Program-made: the position numbers and the translations under genes
Shown: one piece after another, positions 16,568 through 26,213 of the stretch
How the letters are laid out: each line of letters opens with the position of its first letter
Numbering within the stretch: position 1 is the stretch's first letter
Source: Chloroflexota bacterium
GTDB lineage: Bacteria > Chloroflexota > Dehalococcoidia > UBA1151 > TMED-70
Direction: 5' to 3'
Length of the DNA: 64,000 nucleotides
Assembly: GCA_002721875.1 (NCBI GenBank)
Contig: PBLU01000012.1
Location: 18,504-82,503, forward strand
The notes under the pieces: generated by a model
The model's input: only the letters and a program-made list of their open reading frames with translations
What the model was told of the DNA's origin: nothing
The model's database searches: none

Positions 16568-18298
16568 ATGAATATTAATTCATTTTTAGGTTCAAAAAAA
16601 TTAAGTAATTACTTTTGGAAAACTTATCGAGAGGATCCTCAAAATATAGAAACTGAAAGTCATAGATTGCTACATAGATCCGGTTTCATTTCTCAAGTTT
16701 CAAGTGGTATTTTTAGTTTTCTTCCAATCGGATGGAGATCAATAGAAAAAATAAAAAATATTATACGAGAAGAAATGAATAAATCTGGAGCATTAGAAAT
16801 TAATATGCCAGTTGTTCAACCTTCAGATTTATGGAATAAATCAAGCAGAATAGATACATTCATTCCACCTCTTGCAAGATTTTCTGATAGGAGAAATAAC
16901 GATATGGTTATAGCTCCTACGCATGAAGAAACTGTGACTGATTTAGTTTCAAAAAATGTAAATTCATACAGAGATCTACCTATTACTTTGTATCAAATCC
17001 AAACTAAATATAGAGAAGAACCAAGACCAAGAGCTGGTTTGTTGAGAGTAAGAGAATTTGAAATGAAAGATGCTTATTCTTTTGATATTAATGAAGAAGG
17101 GTTGGATATTTCCTATAAAAAAATGATTGAAGCTTATAACAATATTTTTCAAAGATGTTCAACAGATGTTGTGATTGTTGATGCTGATTCTGGAGCTATA
17201 GGTGGTAAGGAATCTAACGAATTTATAATGCTAGCTGAAAGTGGTGAAGATATTGTGCTGTTGAGTGAGGATAAAAATTATGCAGCTAATTCAGAGAAAG
17301 CTGTTTTCTTAAAACAAGAATATACATTAGAACGCAATGAAAAACTTGAACTAATAGATACTCCAAATTGTAAAACTATAGATGACCTAAGAAAATTTTT
17401 ATCAATTGAAAATAATAAGATTCTAAAAACTATAATTTATAAAGCAGATGATAAATTAATAGGATGTGTAATTAGATCTGATTATTCATTAAATGAAACA
17501 AAAATAAGAAATCATATCAAAGCTACTAATCTTAAAATTGCTTCAGATAATGAAATTATAAAAGAAGGATTCATACCTGGCTATATATCTCCAGTTAATA
17601 TAAAAAATATAAGTTTTTTATATGATGAGTCAGTAAACTTAGGTCCAGGTAATTTTATAATTGGTTCAAATATTTCTGAAAAACACTACAAAGGTTTTAA
17701 TATTGAAAGAGATCTAGTCATTGCAGAATTTGTTGATATAGCCGAGGCTAAAGAAGGTTACTTATCTAAAGAACGATCAAAATTAATAGCTAAAAAGGGA
17801 ATTGAAGTAGGTCATGTTTTTAAGTTAGGTACTTCCTACACTTCCAAAATGGGTGCTAAGTTTTCAGATAAAGATGGTCAATATAAAGATATATTGATGG
17901 GATGTTATGGTATTGGAGTTGGAAGGCTATTAGCTGCGTGTATAGAAGCAAATAATTCTGAAAATAAAATGAATTTACCATTATCTATTTCTCCCTTTTC
18001 TATATATTTAGCTGCTTTACAAACAAATGACGATGAAGTGATGAAACTTTCAGAAAAGGTTTATTCCGTTTTATCAGAAATGGGGTTTGATTTATTATTT
18101 GATGACAGAGATATTCAAACTGGTGTTAAGTTTAATGATTCTGACTTATTATCTCTACCATACAGAATAGTTGTTTCAAAAAGAAATTTAGCTAATGGTT
18201 TATTAGAATTATATGATAGAGATACAGATAAAACACATACTGTTAATATTGAACAAATAATTGAATTCTTTAAAAATATAAAAAATCAATCACATTAA
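16568..18298 (+). CDS. proS: Prolyl-tRNA synthetase, bacterial type
   Basis: ProRS charges tRNA-Pro; its tRNA is encoded at 26080. The 576-residue class II enzyme shows motif 2 (TKYREEPRPRAGLLRVREFEMKD region), the motif 3 end (GCYGIGVGRLLAA), the bacterial insertion domain for editing in the middle, and the C-terminal anticodon-binding domain with DDRDIQTGVKFNDSD. It ends the rpsB-proS run; nusA has its own promoter and leader. Confidence 0.94.
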   Translation: MNINSFLGSKKLSNYFWKTYREDPQNIETESHRLLHRSGFISQVSSGIFSFLPIGWRSIEKIKNIIREEMNKSGALEINMPVVQPSDLWNKSSRIDTFIPPLARFSDRRNNDMVIAPTHEETVTDLVSKNVNSYRDLPITLYQIQTKYREEPRPRAGLLRVREFEMKDAYSFDINEEGLDISYKKMIEAYNNIFQRCSTDVVIVDADSGAIGGKESNEFIMLAESGEDIVLLSEDKNYAANSEKAVFLKQEYTLERNEKLELIDTPNCKTIDDLRKFLSIENNKILKTIIYKADDKLIGCVIRSDYSLNETKIRNHIKATNLKIASDNEIIKEGFIPGYISPVNIKNISFLYDESVNLGPGNFIIGSNISEKHYKGFNIERDLVIAEFVDIAEAKEGYLSKERSKLIAKKGIEVGHVFKLGTSYTSKMGAKFSDKDGQYKDILMGCYGIGVGRLLAACIEANNSENKMNLPLSISPFSIYLAALQTNDDEVMKLSEKVYSVLSEMGFDLLFDDRDIQTGVKFNDSDLLSLPYRIVVSKRNLANGLLELYDRDTDKTHTVNIEQIIEFFKNIKNQSH

Positions 18299-18310
18299 CA
18301 TACTAAAAAA

Positions 18311-18319
18311 TGCTAGAAT
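18311..18319 (+). promoter_or_regulatory. Extended -10 promoter for the nusA operon
   Basis: TGCTAGAAT is an extended -10 element (TG, one base, TAGAAT) thirteen bases after proS. The -35 region is poor. A start near 18326 would place the hairpin at 18366 in the leader of nusA. Confidence 0.4.
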
Positions 18320-18365
18320 AATACTAACTTAAATAAATTAAAAAAAGGATAAATCAACTAGGAAG

Positions 18366-18388
18366 GTGGGCTTTGCTCACTTTTTTTT
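18366..18388 (+). terminator. Attenuator-like intrinsic terminator in the nusA leader
   Basis: GTGGGC (18366-18371), a TTT loop and GCTCAC (18375-18380) pair over six base pairs with one G-T, followed directly by eight Ts (18381-18388). It lies 25 bases before the nusA start and after the candidate promoter, so it can act as an attenuator rather than only ending proS transcription. A CTAGGA sequence precedes it (18358) and recurs in the true ribosome site (18401). Confidence 0.65.
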
Positions 18389-18413
18389 GTTAACAGTTAT
18401 CTAGGAGGTAACT

Positions 18414-19859
18414 TTGAAGAATGAACTTTTCTTAGCCTTAACGCAGTTGGCTGCTGAAAGAAATCTGCCACAATCAATAGTTGTCTCTGCAGTTAAAGAA
18501 GCATTAGCTTCAGCTTATAGAAAAGATCCTGCTGCTAAAGGACAAGATATACTTGTTGAAGTTGACTCAGAAACTGGTGATGTGATTGTAAAAACAATTC
18601 TTAATGTCATAGAAAAAGATGCTATTGAAGATCCTTTATCCGAAATATCAGAAGAAGAAGCTCAAAAAATTAATAAAGATTTACGAGTTGGAGATTTTAT
18701 TGAAACAGGATTTATGGAATATAACCCAGGAAGAATAGCTGCCCAAACTGCAAAACAAGTTGTACTCCAGAAGCTTAGAGAAGCTGAAAGAGATTTAGTA
18801 TTCGGGAAATTTGCTGATAAAAAAGGTCAAGTAATTATAGGAACTATTCAAAGGGTAGATTCCAAAAATGTATTTGTGGATATAGGTAGAACCACAGCTT
18901 TGATGCCCCCTGCAGAGCAAACTTACTATGAAAGATATAGAGTAGGACAAAAGCTAAAGTTTTTTGTTACTGAGGTCCAAAGATCTGCTAGAGGTCCAGA
19001 AATTATTGTTTCAAGAACTCATCCAGATCTACTTAGAAAATTATTTGAAACCGAAGTTCCAGAAATTACTACTGGAATAGTCGAAATAAAAGCATTATCT
19101 AGAGAGGCTGGAGCTAGATCAAAAGTTGCAGTATATTCAGAAGATCCAGAAGTTGATGCAGTAGGAGCTTGTGTTGGACTTAGAGGAATTAGAATTCAGA
19201 ATGTAGTCAATGAGCTTCTGGGTGAAAAAATTGATGTTGTTGATTGGGATGAAGATCCTAGAGTATTGATTACGAATTCATTATCCCCAGCTAATGTTAC
19301 TAAAGTTCAAATTAATGAAGATGACAGAACAGCCCTTGTTATTGTGCCAAGAAAACAACTTTCTCTAGCTATTGGTAAAGAAGGTCAAAATGCTAGATTG
19401 GCTGCAAAATTAACATTATGGAAAATTGATGTTCAACCCGAAGAAGATCAAATAAAAGAAATTGCTGAAGAGATAAAAGATGTGCATATTGAAATAGCCG
19501 AAACTAAAGAAAATATTACTGAATCAGAAAAAGAAGAAGTATCAGAAGTTGTTCAAACTATGGATGAAGAAATTTTGTTACAAGAAGATTTAGTAGATGA
19601 CTCAGCTGAGTTAATGGCATTAGAAAAGGAAATACAAGAATTAGAAGAAAAAGAAGAGAAAGAGAAAGTCTTACAGAAACAAAAAGAAGATATCCTAGAT
19701 TTTTCATCTGAAGATATATGGGACTTAGGTGGGGCTAAAGGTTCTGAAAAATCCGATGATACTATTAGATTTGCTGAAGACATAGAATCATTAAATAATT
19801 TTAAATCAGATGATAGAAATTCTAAGAAATCTGATCGAAAAAGAAAAAATAAAAGATAA
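18414..19859 (+). CDS. nusA: Transcription termination/antitermination factor NusA
   Basis: NusA binds RNA polymerase and modulates pausing and termination. The 481-residue protein has the N-terminal polymerase-binding domain, an S1 domain (about 130-200), and the KH pair with IGKEGQNARLAAKLT near 320-340. It ends in a roughly 120-residue acidic then basic tail with coiled-coil character (DIWDLGG near the end) instead of a helical repeat domain. The start is a TTG with GGAGG five bases upstream. rimP, normally just before nusA, and ylxR, normally after it, are both absent. Confidence 0.94.
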   Translation: MKNELFLALTQLAAERNLPQSIVVSAVKEALASAYRKDPAAKGQDILVEVDSETGDVIVKTILNVIEKDAIEDPLSEISEEEAQKINKDLRVGDFIETGFMEYNPGRIAAQTAKQVVLQKLREAERDLVFGKFADKKGQVIIGTIQRVDSKNVFVDIGRTTALMPPAEQTYYERYRVGQKLKFFVTEVQRSARGPEIIVSRTHPDLLRKLFETEVPEITTGIVEIKALSREAGARSKVAVYSEDPEVDAVGACVGLRGIRIQNVVNELLGEKIDVVDWDEDPRVLITNSLSPANVTKVQINEDDRTALVIVPRKQLSLAIGKEGQNARLAAKLTLWKIDVQPEEDQIKEIAEEIKDVHIEIAETKENITESEKEEVSEVVQTMDEEILLQEDLVDDSAELMALEKEIQELEEKEEKEKVLQKQKEDILDFSSEDIWDLGGAKGSEKSDDTIRFAEDIESLNNFKSDDRNSKKSDRKRKNKR

Positions 19860-19872
19860 ATAGGGGATTTAT

Positions 19873-21654
19873 TTGACAACAATGGGACAAGATAGCACCA
19901 ATGATGAGATAAAATCTCCAGTTTCATTACCACTAACAATTACAGTAGGTGATTTAGCTGAAACACTTGATGAATCACAGGTTGATGTGATTAAGGTATT
20001 AATGAAGCTTGGTGTTATGGCATCAGTAAATCAAGAAATTGATTTTTCTATAGCTGCAAGAGTAGCCCAATCATTTGAAATTCCGGTGCTCAAACCTAGA
20101 GAATCAGTGGATAATTCTAGTGCCTTAAAGGTAGGGTCGTCTATAGATTCAAATACAGAAAATCAGGGAGAAAAGAGAGCTCCTGTGATTACAGTTCTAG
20201 GTCATGTAGATCATGGTAAAACCACACTACTTGATTCCATTAGAAAAACAAATGTGGTTGATGGAGAGTATGGAGGAATCACACAAAAAATTGGTGCATA
20301 TCAGGTAAATCACAACGGATCTGAAATGACTTTTATTGATACTCCAGGTCATGAAGCTTTTTCTTCTATGAGAGTATCTGGAACAAGTGTCACAGATATT
20401 GTAGTTTTAGTTGTTGCTGCTGATGATGGTCTCATGCCACAAACTATTGAGTCAATTAATCATGCTAAAAATGCTAATGTGCCAATGATTGTCGCTATAA
20501 ACAAATGTGATTTAGAGGGTGCAGATATAGATAAAGTAAAAAGCCAATTAACTGAACATGAAATTATTGTAGAAGATTATGGTGGAGAAGTACTTTCAGT
20601 ACAGGTTTCAGCACTTAAGGGTGAAGGTATTGATGAATTACTTGAATCTATAACCTTACTATCAGAAATTAACGAGTTACAATCTAACACTAAAAACTCA
20701 GGAAAAGGTGTAATAATTGAATCATATAATGATCCAAAGAAAGGATCTATTTCTACAGTATTGGTTAAGTCTGGTTCATTCAATCAAGGTGATATATTAG
20801 TTTCTGGCAATAATTCAGGTAAGATTCGTCAAATGATTGATGGATATTCAAAAGAAATCAAATTAGCAAAACCATCCACTCCCATTCAAATAATGGGTAT
20901 ATCAGGTATAAGTAATATTGGAGATATAGTTGAAGTTGTGAAAGATGAAAAACAAGCAAGAAAAATTATTCAACAAAGGAATAGAGATAAACAAACATCA
21001 AATTCTAAAATTACAACATTGTCTCAAGTAGTCAAAAGAGCCAAGGCTTCAAAAGATAAAGAAATTAATATTGTAATAAAAACTGGATCCAATGGTGCCC
21101 TTACAGCAGTAGAACAAGTTGTAAATGACTTAACTAGCGAAGAAATACAAGTAAAAATAATTTCAGGATCTGTTGGAGCTGTTACAGAATCTGATGTAAT
21201 GTTGGCTACAAGTGCTGAAGATTGTATTATTGTAGCTTTTCAAACTATTGTTCAAGGTGGTGCAATAAGCCAATCTGAAACTAATAATATACCAATAAGA
21301 ACTTTTGATATCATCTACACATTAGTTGATGAGATCAAGGAAATAATAGAAGGACTGAAGGGTAAAGAAAAATCCGAAATGAATATTGGCTCTGCCCGAG
21401 TTCTTGAAGTATTCCCTAGAGGAAAGGTTCAGAAAATAGCTGGTGTAAGAGTATTCGAAGGAAATATGACAAGAAATGCAAGAATAAGATTAATCAGAAA
21501 TGACGAAACTATATTTGATGGTGGTGTTGAGTCTATGAGGCATTTAACTCAAAATGTAACTGAATTAAAGAATAATATTGAAGGTGGAATTGTATTAAAT
21601 GGATTTCATGATATTAGAGTAGATGATGTTTTAGAATGTTATGAATTGAGATAA
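19873..21654 (+). CDS. infB: Translation initiation factor IF-2
   Basis: IF-2 brings initiator tRNA to the 30S subunit. The 593-residue protein is a minimal form, with one IF2-N domain (about 15-75) and almost none of the usual long linker. The G domain motifs are GHVDHGKTT (about 111-119), DTPGHEAF and NKCD, then the C-terminal beta-barrel domains. The start is a TTG with GGGGA upstream. rbfA follows after seven bases. Confidence 0.95.
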   Translation: MTTMGQDSTNDEIKSPVSLPLTITVGDLAETLDESQVDVIKVLMKLGVMASVNQEIDFSIAARVAQSFEIPVLKPRESVDNSSALKVGSSIDSNTENQGEKRAPVITVLGHVDHGKTTLLDSIRKTNVVDGEYGGITQKIGAYQVNHNGSEMTFIDTPGHEAFSSMRVSGTSVTDIVVLVVAADDGLMPQTIESINHAKNANVPMIVAINKCDLEGADIDKVKSQLTEHEIIVEDYGGEVLSVQVSALKGEGIDELLESITLLSEINELQSNTKNSGKGVIIESYNDPKKGSISTVLVKSGSFNQGDILVSGNNSGKIRQMIDGYSKEIKLAKPSTPIQIMGISGISNIGDIVEVVKDEKQARKIIQQRNRDKQTSNSKITTLSQVVKRAKASKDKEINIVIKTGSNGALTAVEQVVNDLTSEEIQVKIISGSVGAVTESDVMLATSAEDCIIVAFQTIVQGGAISQSETNNIPIRTFDIIYTLVDEIKEIIEGLKGKEKSEMNIGSARVLEVFPRGKVQKIAGVRVFEGNMTRNARIRLIRNDETIFDGGVESMRHLTQNVTELKNNIEGGIVLNGFHDIRVDDVLECYELR

Positions 21655-21661
21655 GAACTTT

Positions 21662-22012
21662 ATGGATTTTAGAATTCAAAAATTTAATAACACCCTTAAA
21701 AAGATTATCGGTGAATCCATTTCAAATCTTGATGAATTAGCCTCTGAAGTTTCTATGATTTCTATAATGAGTGTTGATACCAGTAAAGACTTTTCCTTTA
21801 GTAAGGTATTCGTAAGTATCTACAATCCTTCTAATGAATATATTGATCAAATAATTGAAAACTTAAATGATAAAGCTTTTTATTTTCAAAAAATAATCTC
21901 AAGTAAAGTAAGGACGTCTAGAACACCAAAAATTAAGTTTTTTTTAGATAAATCGTCTGAATTTCAAAAACAGATCGATGAATTAATTAATGAAGTTTCT
22001 TCTGAAAAATAG
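21662..22012 (+). CDS. rbfA: 30S ribosome-binding factor A
   Basis: RbfA assists 16S rRNA 5'-end maturation, mainly in the cold. The 116-residue protein has the KH-like RbfA pattern: I-S-N-L-D early, MSVDTSKDFSFSKVFVS as the central strand pair, and a C-terminal RTSRTPKIKFFLDKS segment. Its place between infB and truB confirms it. The ATG is six nucleotides after the infB stop region with little ribosome site, so coupling to infB is likely. Confidence 0.9.
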   Translation: MDFRIQKFNNTLKKIIGESISNLDELASEVSMISIMSVDTSKDFSFSKVFVSIYNPSNEYIDQIIENLNDKAFYFQKIISSKVRTSRTPKIKFFLDKSSEFQKQIDELINEVSSEK

Positions 22013-22017
22013 AACTA

Positions 22018-22902
22018 ATGAATTTTCATAAAAGTGGTATATTCATTATAAATAAACCCTATAAATGGACCTCAAATGACGTATTAAGAAAGATTAAGTC
22101 AAGGTATAAATTTAGAAAAATAGGTCATGCTGGTACTCTTGATCCACTTGCTACGGGGATACTTCCACTATTAATAAATGACACCACAAAATATTTTAAC
22201 TACTTTCAAACATTTACGAAATCTTATATTGCTGAAATAAGGTTTGGCTATTCAACTTCAACATTTGATTTAGAGGGAGAAATATTAAGTGAAACTAATA
22301 AAATTCCCAAAGATTTGGATTTGATAGCTAAAAAACTTTCTAGTTTTTTGGGAGAAATAGAACAAGTACCACCAAAATATAGTGCGATAAAAAAGAACGG
22401 TAAAAGACTATATGAATATGCAAGAAAAAATCAAAGAGTCAAAATTGATTCACGTAAAGTAAAAGTTAACAGCATAAAAGCAATTAGTTGGGAATCTCCT
22501 ATATTAACTATCTCAATTAATTGTTCTAGTGGTTTTTATATAAGAAGTTTAGTTAATGACTTAGCAGAAAGTCTTGATAGTTTAGCTACATTAATTAACT
22601 TATCTAGAATCAATTATGGTCCATTTCAAATAAAGAACTCCATAGATTTAAAAGATTTTGAAGAAATTGAGAATAAACTTTTATCTACAGACTTAATTTT
22701 TAGTGATAATAAAAAATTACTTTTTGATATTCAAATGGAAAATAATTATTATAATGGTAAAGTTTTTAATTCAGAAAATTTGAATATAAATTCATTGAAT
22801 TATGATGATATCAAAATATATAATTATAGTAGAAAATTCATTGGTTTATTATCATTTGATCATTCAAAAAAGTTTTGGAAACCAAAGAATATTATTAGGT
22901 AA
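22018..22902 (+). CDS. truB: tRNA pseudouridine-55 synthase
   Basis: TruB makes pseudouridine 55 in the T loop of tRNAs. The 294-residue protein has INKPYKWTSNDV near its start and the catalytic GHAGTLDPLATG block with D42. YSAIKKNGKRLYEYAR is the second conserved segment, and SSGFYIRSLVNDLA the third. It closes the nusA-infB-rbfA-truB group; the C-terminal part past residue 225 is diverged. Confidence 0.94.
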   Translation: MNFHKSGIFIINKPYKWTSNDVLRKIKSRYKFRKIGHAGTLDPLATGILPLLINDTTKYFNYFQTFTKSYIAEIRFGYSTSTFDLEGEILSETNKIPKDLDLIAKKLSSFLGEIEQVPPKYSAIKKNGKRLYEYARKNQRVKIDSRKVKVNSIKAISWESPILTISINCSSGFYIRSLVNDLAESLDSLATLINLSRINYGPFQIKNSIDLKDFEEIENKLLSTDLIFSDNKKLLFDIQMENNYYNGKVFNSENLNINSLNYDDIKIYNYSRKFIGLLSFDHSKKFWKPKNIIR

Positions 22903-22944
22903 AGTTCACTAAATTTGTTATCAAATATATCTCCAAATTAAAAA

Positions 22945-24117
22945 ATGCTCATAGAAATAATAAGGAAATTTTTCCAAATAAAATCTGCTCCTGGAATTTT
23001 ATTACTTTTAGCTGCTATTGCAGCAATTCTTGTTGAAAATTCTTTCTTGAGTGATTCTTATTCAAAACTTTTGCATAGTTCTATAAGTATTAAGATTTTT
23101 AACTTTTCAATCGATAAAGATTTTCATCATTGGATCAATGACGGGTTAATGGCTATTTTTTTTCTTTTGGTTGGACTAGAAATTAAGAGAGAATTAATTC
23201 AAGGCCATTTATCTTCAAGAGAGCAGTTTAGTTTGCCTGCAGTTGCTGCCATAGGCGGAATAACAATTCCTGCAGTAATTTATTTAAGCCTAAATATTGG
23301 TAATGAATTAACTACTAATGGATGGGCTATTCCTACTGCAACTGATATAGCATTTGCACTAGGTGTAGTTACATTGTTAGGTAATAGGGTACCCATATCT
23401 CTAAAAGTAACATTGGTAGCCATTGCAATTATTGATGATCTAATGGCGATAATAATTATTGCATCATTTTATACATCTGATTTATCGATTAACAACCTAG
23501 TTTTTGCTACTATAAGCACACTTGTTTTATTTGTATTAAATAATAGAAAAATTCATAAATTGTCCCCTTATATTATTATAGGAATTTTACTTTGGATTTT
23601 TGTTCTAAAGTCCGGAATACATGCTAGTTTGGCAGGTGTGTTGTTGGCTCAATTTATACCATTAAGATCAAATAATTCTTCAGATCATTCTCCATTGTCA
23701 AAATTAGAACACTCAATAGAACCTTGGGTTAATTTCACTATTCTACCAATCTTTGCGTTTGCAAATGCAGGAGTTTCATTTTCTGGTATGGAATTGAATC
23801 TTTTATGGGATCCAGTAACCCTAGGGATTATATTGGGGTTATTTTTTGGAAAACAAATTGGAGTTATGTCATTTACTTACATAGGAAGCTTGTTAAGGCT
23901 TTGTAAGTTACCGCCTGATATTTCCTGGGCTCAATATTATGGTCTTTCATTGGTAACTGGAATTGGATTTACTATGAGTTTGTTCATAGGAAGTTTAGCT
24001 TTTACAGATCCAGAATATCAAACATCTGTAAGACTAGGAGTTTTATTGGCATCATTATTAGCAGGTATATTAGGATATCTAACTTTAAGACTTACTACAA
24101 AATCTTCTAAAGACTAA
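22945..24117 (+). CDS. nhaA: Na+/H+ antiporter NhaA
   Basis: NhaA exchanges sodium for protons and controls cytoplasmic pH and sodium. The 390-residue protein has about twelve helices; the DGLMAIFFLLVGLEIKREL segment, TATDIAFALG and the ion-binding aspartates in AIIDDLMAIII are all present. It follows truB after 42 bases and may share its transcript. Its stop is one base from the stop of the convergent hydrolase gene. A sodium antiporter suits a marine setting. Confidence 0.94.
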   Translation: MLIEIIRKFFQIKSAPGILLLLAAIAAILVENSFLSDSYSKLLHSSISIKIFNFSIDKDFHHWINDGLMAIFFLLVGLEIKRELIQGHLSSREQFSLPAVAAIGGITIPAVIYLSLNIGNELTTNGWAIPTATDIAFALGVVTLLGNRVPISLKVTLVAIAIIDDLMAIIIIASFYTSDLSINNLVFATISTLVLFVLNNRKIHKLSPYIIIGILLWIFVLKSGIHASLAGVLLAQFIPLRSNNSSDHSPLSKLEHSIEPWVNFTILPIFAFANAGVSFSGMELNLLWDPVTLGIILGLFFGKQIGVMSFTYIGSLLRLCKLPPDISWAQYYGLSLVTGIGFTMSLFIGSLAFTDPEYQTSVRLGVLLASLLAGILGYLTLRLTTKSSKD

Positions 24118-24118
24118 A

Positions 24119-24973
24119 TTAAAATATAATTCTTTGGCCATCGTATGCTAATTGCATCTTTATATTAGTTTCTTTTGAAATTTTTTTTAGAAATCTATTT
24201 GTTTCGTAATGATCAATATCATGACATATATCCGTGAAATAGGCATATTTAGGCTTAATGCTTACCGCAGTTTCTATCGCCTTTTCTAAGTTAAAATGAG
24301 ATTTGTGCTCCTTGAATCTTAAGGCATCTAAAATAATTATTTCACTTCCTGATATTCTATCCATTGTTTCTTTAGGAATATAAGAGCAATCACTTATGTA
24401 AGAAAGATTATCAATTCTGTATCCATTTGCAAAATAATTTTTACCATGATTTACTTTCAAATGTTTTATTTTTTCTTCTTCTATAATAGTAAAATTTTCA
24501 TCAATTATATTAAAACTTAATTTTGCAACTGTCCCACCAGATGTAATATTTGAAGTATCAACAAGGTAATAGAATGTTTTCTTTATTACCTCTAAATCTT
24601 CGTTTCTAAGGTATATAGGTATATTTGATTGAGTATTGTTTGTCCAGTCTCTAAGATCATCGAAACCACCTGCAGCATCTTGATGTGCATGGGTAAGAAT
24701 TACAGCGTCAATTTTATTAATTTTATATTTTGGGAACCATTTTATTGCTGATTGATAAAAAAATTTTCCTGCATCAATTAATATATTTTTTGTATTTCCA
24801 TTTCTCATAATTCTTATCATTGCGCTGGTATTAAATCTTCTATTTTTTGAGTTAGGCTTCATTGCATTGCAACACACTTTGCAACCAAGTCCATTGGTTA
24901 AGCAACTGACTCTTGGAACTCCTTCTGAAGTACCTGTACCCAAGAAAATTAGTTCTTTTTTTGTGTTAATCAT
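24119..24973 (-). CDS. PhnP-like metallo-beta-lactamase-fold hydrolase
   Basis: This 284-residue protein starts with LIFLGTGTSEGVPR and a GCKVCCNAM segment like the zinc-binding cysteines of PhnP. The metal motif is THAHQDAAGGFDDLRDW, so the last histidine of HxHxDH is alanine. The HxHxDA...DDLR form recalls a PhnP-related subfamily found widely, so it is not a sign of decay. PhnP itself is a cyclic phosphodiesterase, and phosphodiesterase activity is likely, but the substrate is unknown. It overlaps the enolase-superfamily gene by four bases. Confidence 0.8.
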   Translation of the reverse strand: MINTKKELIFLGTGTSEGVPRVSCLTNGLGCKVCCNAMKPNSKNRRFNTSAMIRIMRNGNTKNILIDAGKFFYQSAIKWFPKYKINKIDAVILTHAHQDAAGGFDDLRDWTNNTQSNIPIYLRNEDLEVIKKTFYYLVDTSNITSGGTVAKLSFNIIDENFTIIEEEKIKHLKVNHGKNYFANGYRIDNLSYISDCSYIPKETMDRISGSEIIILDALRFKEHKSHFNLEKAIETAVSIKPKYAYFTDICHDIDHYETNRFLKKISKETNIKMQLAYDGQRIIF

Positions 24974-26040
24974 TCAAAAATACCTTTTTTAGGTTCAGCT
25001 CCAAAACCTAAATATTCATTTAGTCTTAATTTTCCTTCATCAAAACTCAATATAGAATTATTATCCCATTTTTCCATTGAAATTTTTTTATCTTTGGGAC
25101 TATGAATTTCAGCTAGATTTTTTACCAATCCAGATTGGATCATTGGTAAACCCCAAGGTTCACCTCCCCTATGTAATATTATTGGATAACCCTCATTTGA
25201 AATTTTAATTATTTTTAGTAATGCACTAATTCCTCCACACCATGTAATATCAGGTTGCCAAAAATGATATGTATTATTTTTTTTCATATTAGAAAAATTT
25301 TCATAATTTAAGTCATGTTCACCTCCAGCTAAAAAAATTCCATTTAACTTATCCAAAATAGAACTAGAATTTAATATTTCATCAGGAGTTGACACATCCT
25401 CAAACCAAAATATATCTAAATCCTTAAGGCCTTCTGACATCTTAATTGTGTAATCTATATCCCAAGACATATAAGAGTCCAACATAATCTTGTTAGAATT
25501 ACTAAAAATCTTTCTAATTTCTTTTATTTTTTTAGTCAGCTTTTTTTTATCTTCAATAAAATTATTAGATGACCTTACACTTAGTTTATAATTGATAAAT
25601 CCTAGTTCATTATAGGTTTTTACATCATTTCCTGTTGCATAAGTATTAATATTAGAAATGTGTTTTTCACTTTTATTATTTAATAAATTTTTTATTGGAA
25701 TTTCGTAGTATTTGCTAAATGCATCCCATATCGCCAAATCTATTCCTGAAATTGCCATCGAAGCTATCCCACCTCTACCATATGGGATACTTTGTATGTA
25801 CATCTTATTAAATAAATCAGAAATATCTTCGATTTTTTCAATATTCGCTTTTGATATAATTTTTGACAAGTGACCATTTATAACATTTACGGAAGCTAAG
25901 CCTCCACCACCTGTTCCATATCCAATCACTTTATTTTTATCTGTATGAATTTTAGTTATAATTTGCCATAGATTTGGTCTCCAGTCTTTCAGAGAAGTTT
26001 TATAACTTGGATATAGTACTTCAATTTTTGTTATTTTCAT
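24970..26040 (-). CDS. Enolase-superfamily (mandelate racemase-like) dehydratase
   Basis: The 356-residue protein has the two-domain enolase-superfamily layout. An N-terminal capping domain (to about 120, ending SGIDLAIWDAFSKYY) is followed by a barrel carrying metal ligands in MLDSYMSWD, FWFEDVSTPDE and GGEHD, and a late histidine in LHRGGEPWG. The DSYM and EHD segments look most like acid-sugar dehydratases such as rhamnonate dehydratase. Substrate unknown. It is co-transcribed with the PhnP-like gene. Many paralogues of this superfamily are a known trait of SAR202 Chloroflexota. Confidence 0.82.
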   Translation of the reverse strand: MKITKIEVLYPSYKTSLKDWRPNLWQIITKIHTDKNKVIGYGTGGGGLASVNVINGHLSKIISKANIEKIEDISDLFNKMYIQSIPYGRGGIASMAISGIDLAIWDAFSKYYEIPIKNLLNNKSEKHISNINTYATGNDVKTYNELGFINYKLSVRSSNNFIEDKKKLTKKIKEIRKIFSNSNKIMLDSYMSWDIDYTIKMSEGLKDLDIFWFEDVSTPDEILNSSSILDKLNGIFLAGGEHDLNYENFSNMKKNNTYHFWQPDITWCGGISALLKIIKISNEGYPIILHRGGEPWGLPMIQSGLVKNLAEIHSPKDKKISMEKWDNNSILSFDEGKLRLNEYLGFGAEPKKGIFE

Positions 26041-26079
26041 AAGACTTTGATTAGAATTTACGTATAAAATAAATAACTA

Positions 26080-26154
26080 CGGGGTGTGGCGCAGCGGTAG
26101 CGCACTCGCTTTGGGAGCGAGGGGTCACAGGTTCAAATCCTGTCACCCCGACCA
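26080..26154 (+). tRNA. tRNA-Pro (anticodon UGG)
   Basis: The 75-nucleotide cloverleaf has acceptor strands CGGGGTG and CACCCCG, a GCGC D stem, an anticodon stem CTCGC/GCGAG with loop TTTGGGA, giving anticodon TGG at 26112-26114, and a T arm with GGTTCAAATCC. The C1-G72 pair and A73 are proline identity features. The 3' CCA is encoded (26152-26154), followed by a run of Ts that can end transcription. A weak TATAAA is at 26063. Confidence 0.97.
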
Positions 26155-26213
26155 TTTTTTATTATTTATCTATTAAACTATATCAATATATTTTATAAAT
26201 AAGAGGTTATTTT

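Noticed and set aside
24119..24973. Loss of the last histidine in HxHxDH as evidence of a dead hydrolase
   Set aside because: HxHxDA followed by G-x-D-D-L-R recalls an intact, widespread subfamily, and the other motif residues are kept.
26047..26068. Promoter for tRNA-Pro (TTGATT and TATAAA)
   Set aside because: The spacer is only 10 bases, too short for a sigma-70 promoter; TATAAA alone is weak.
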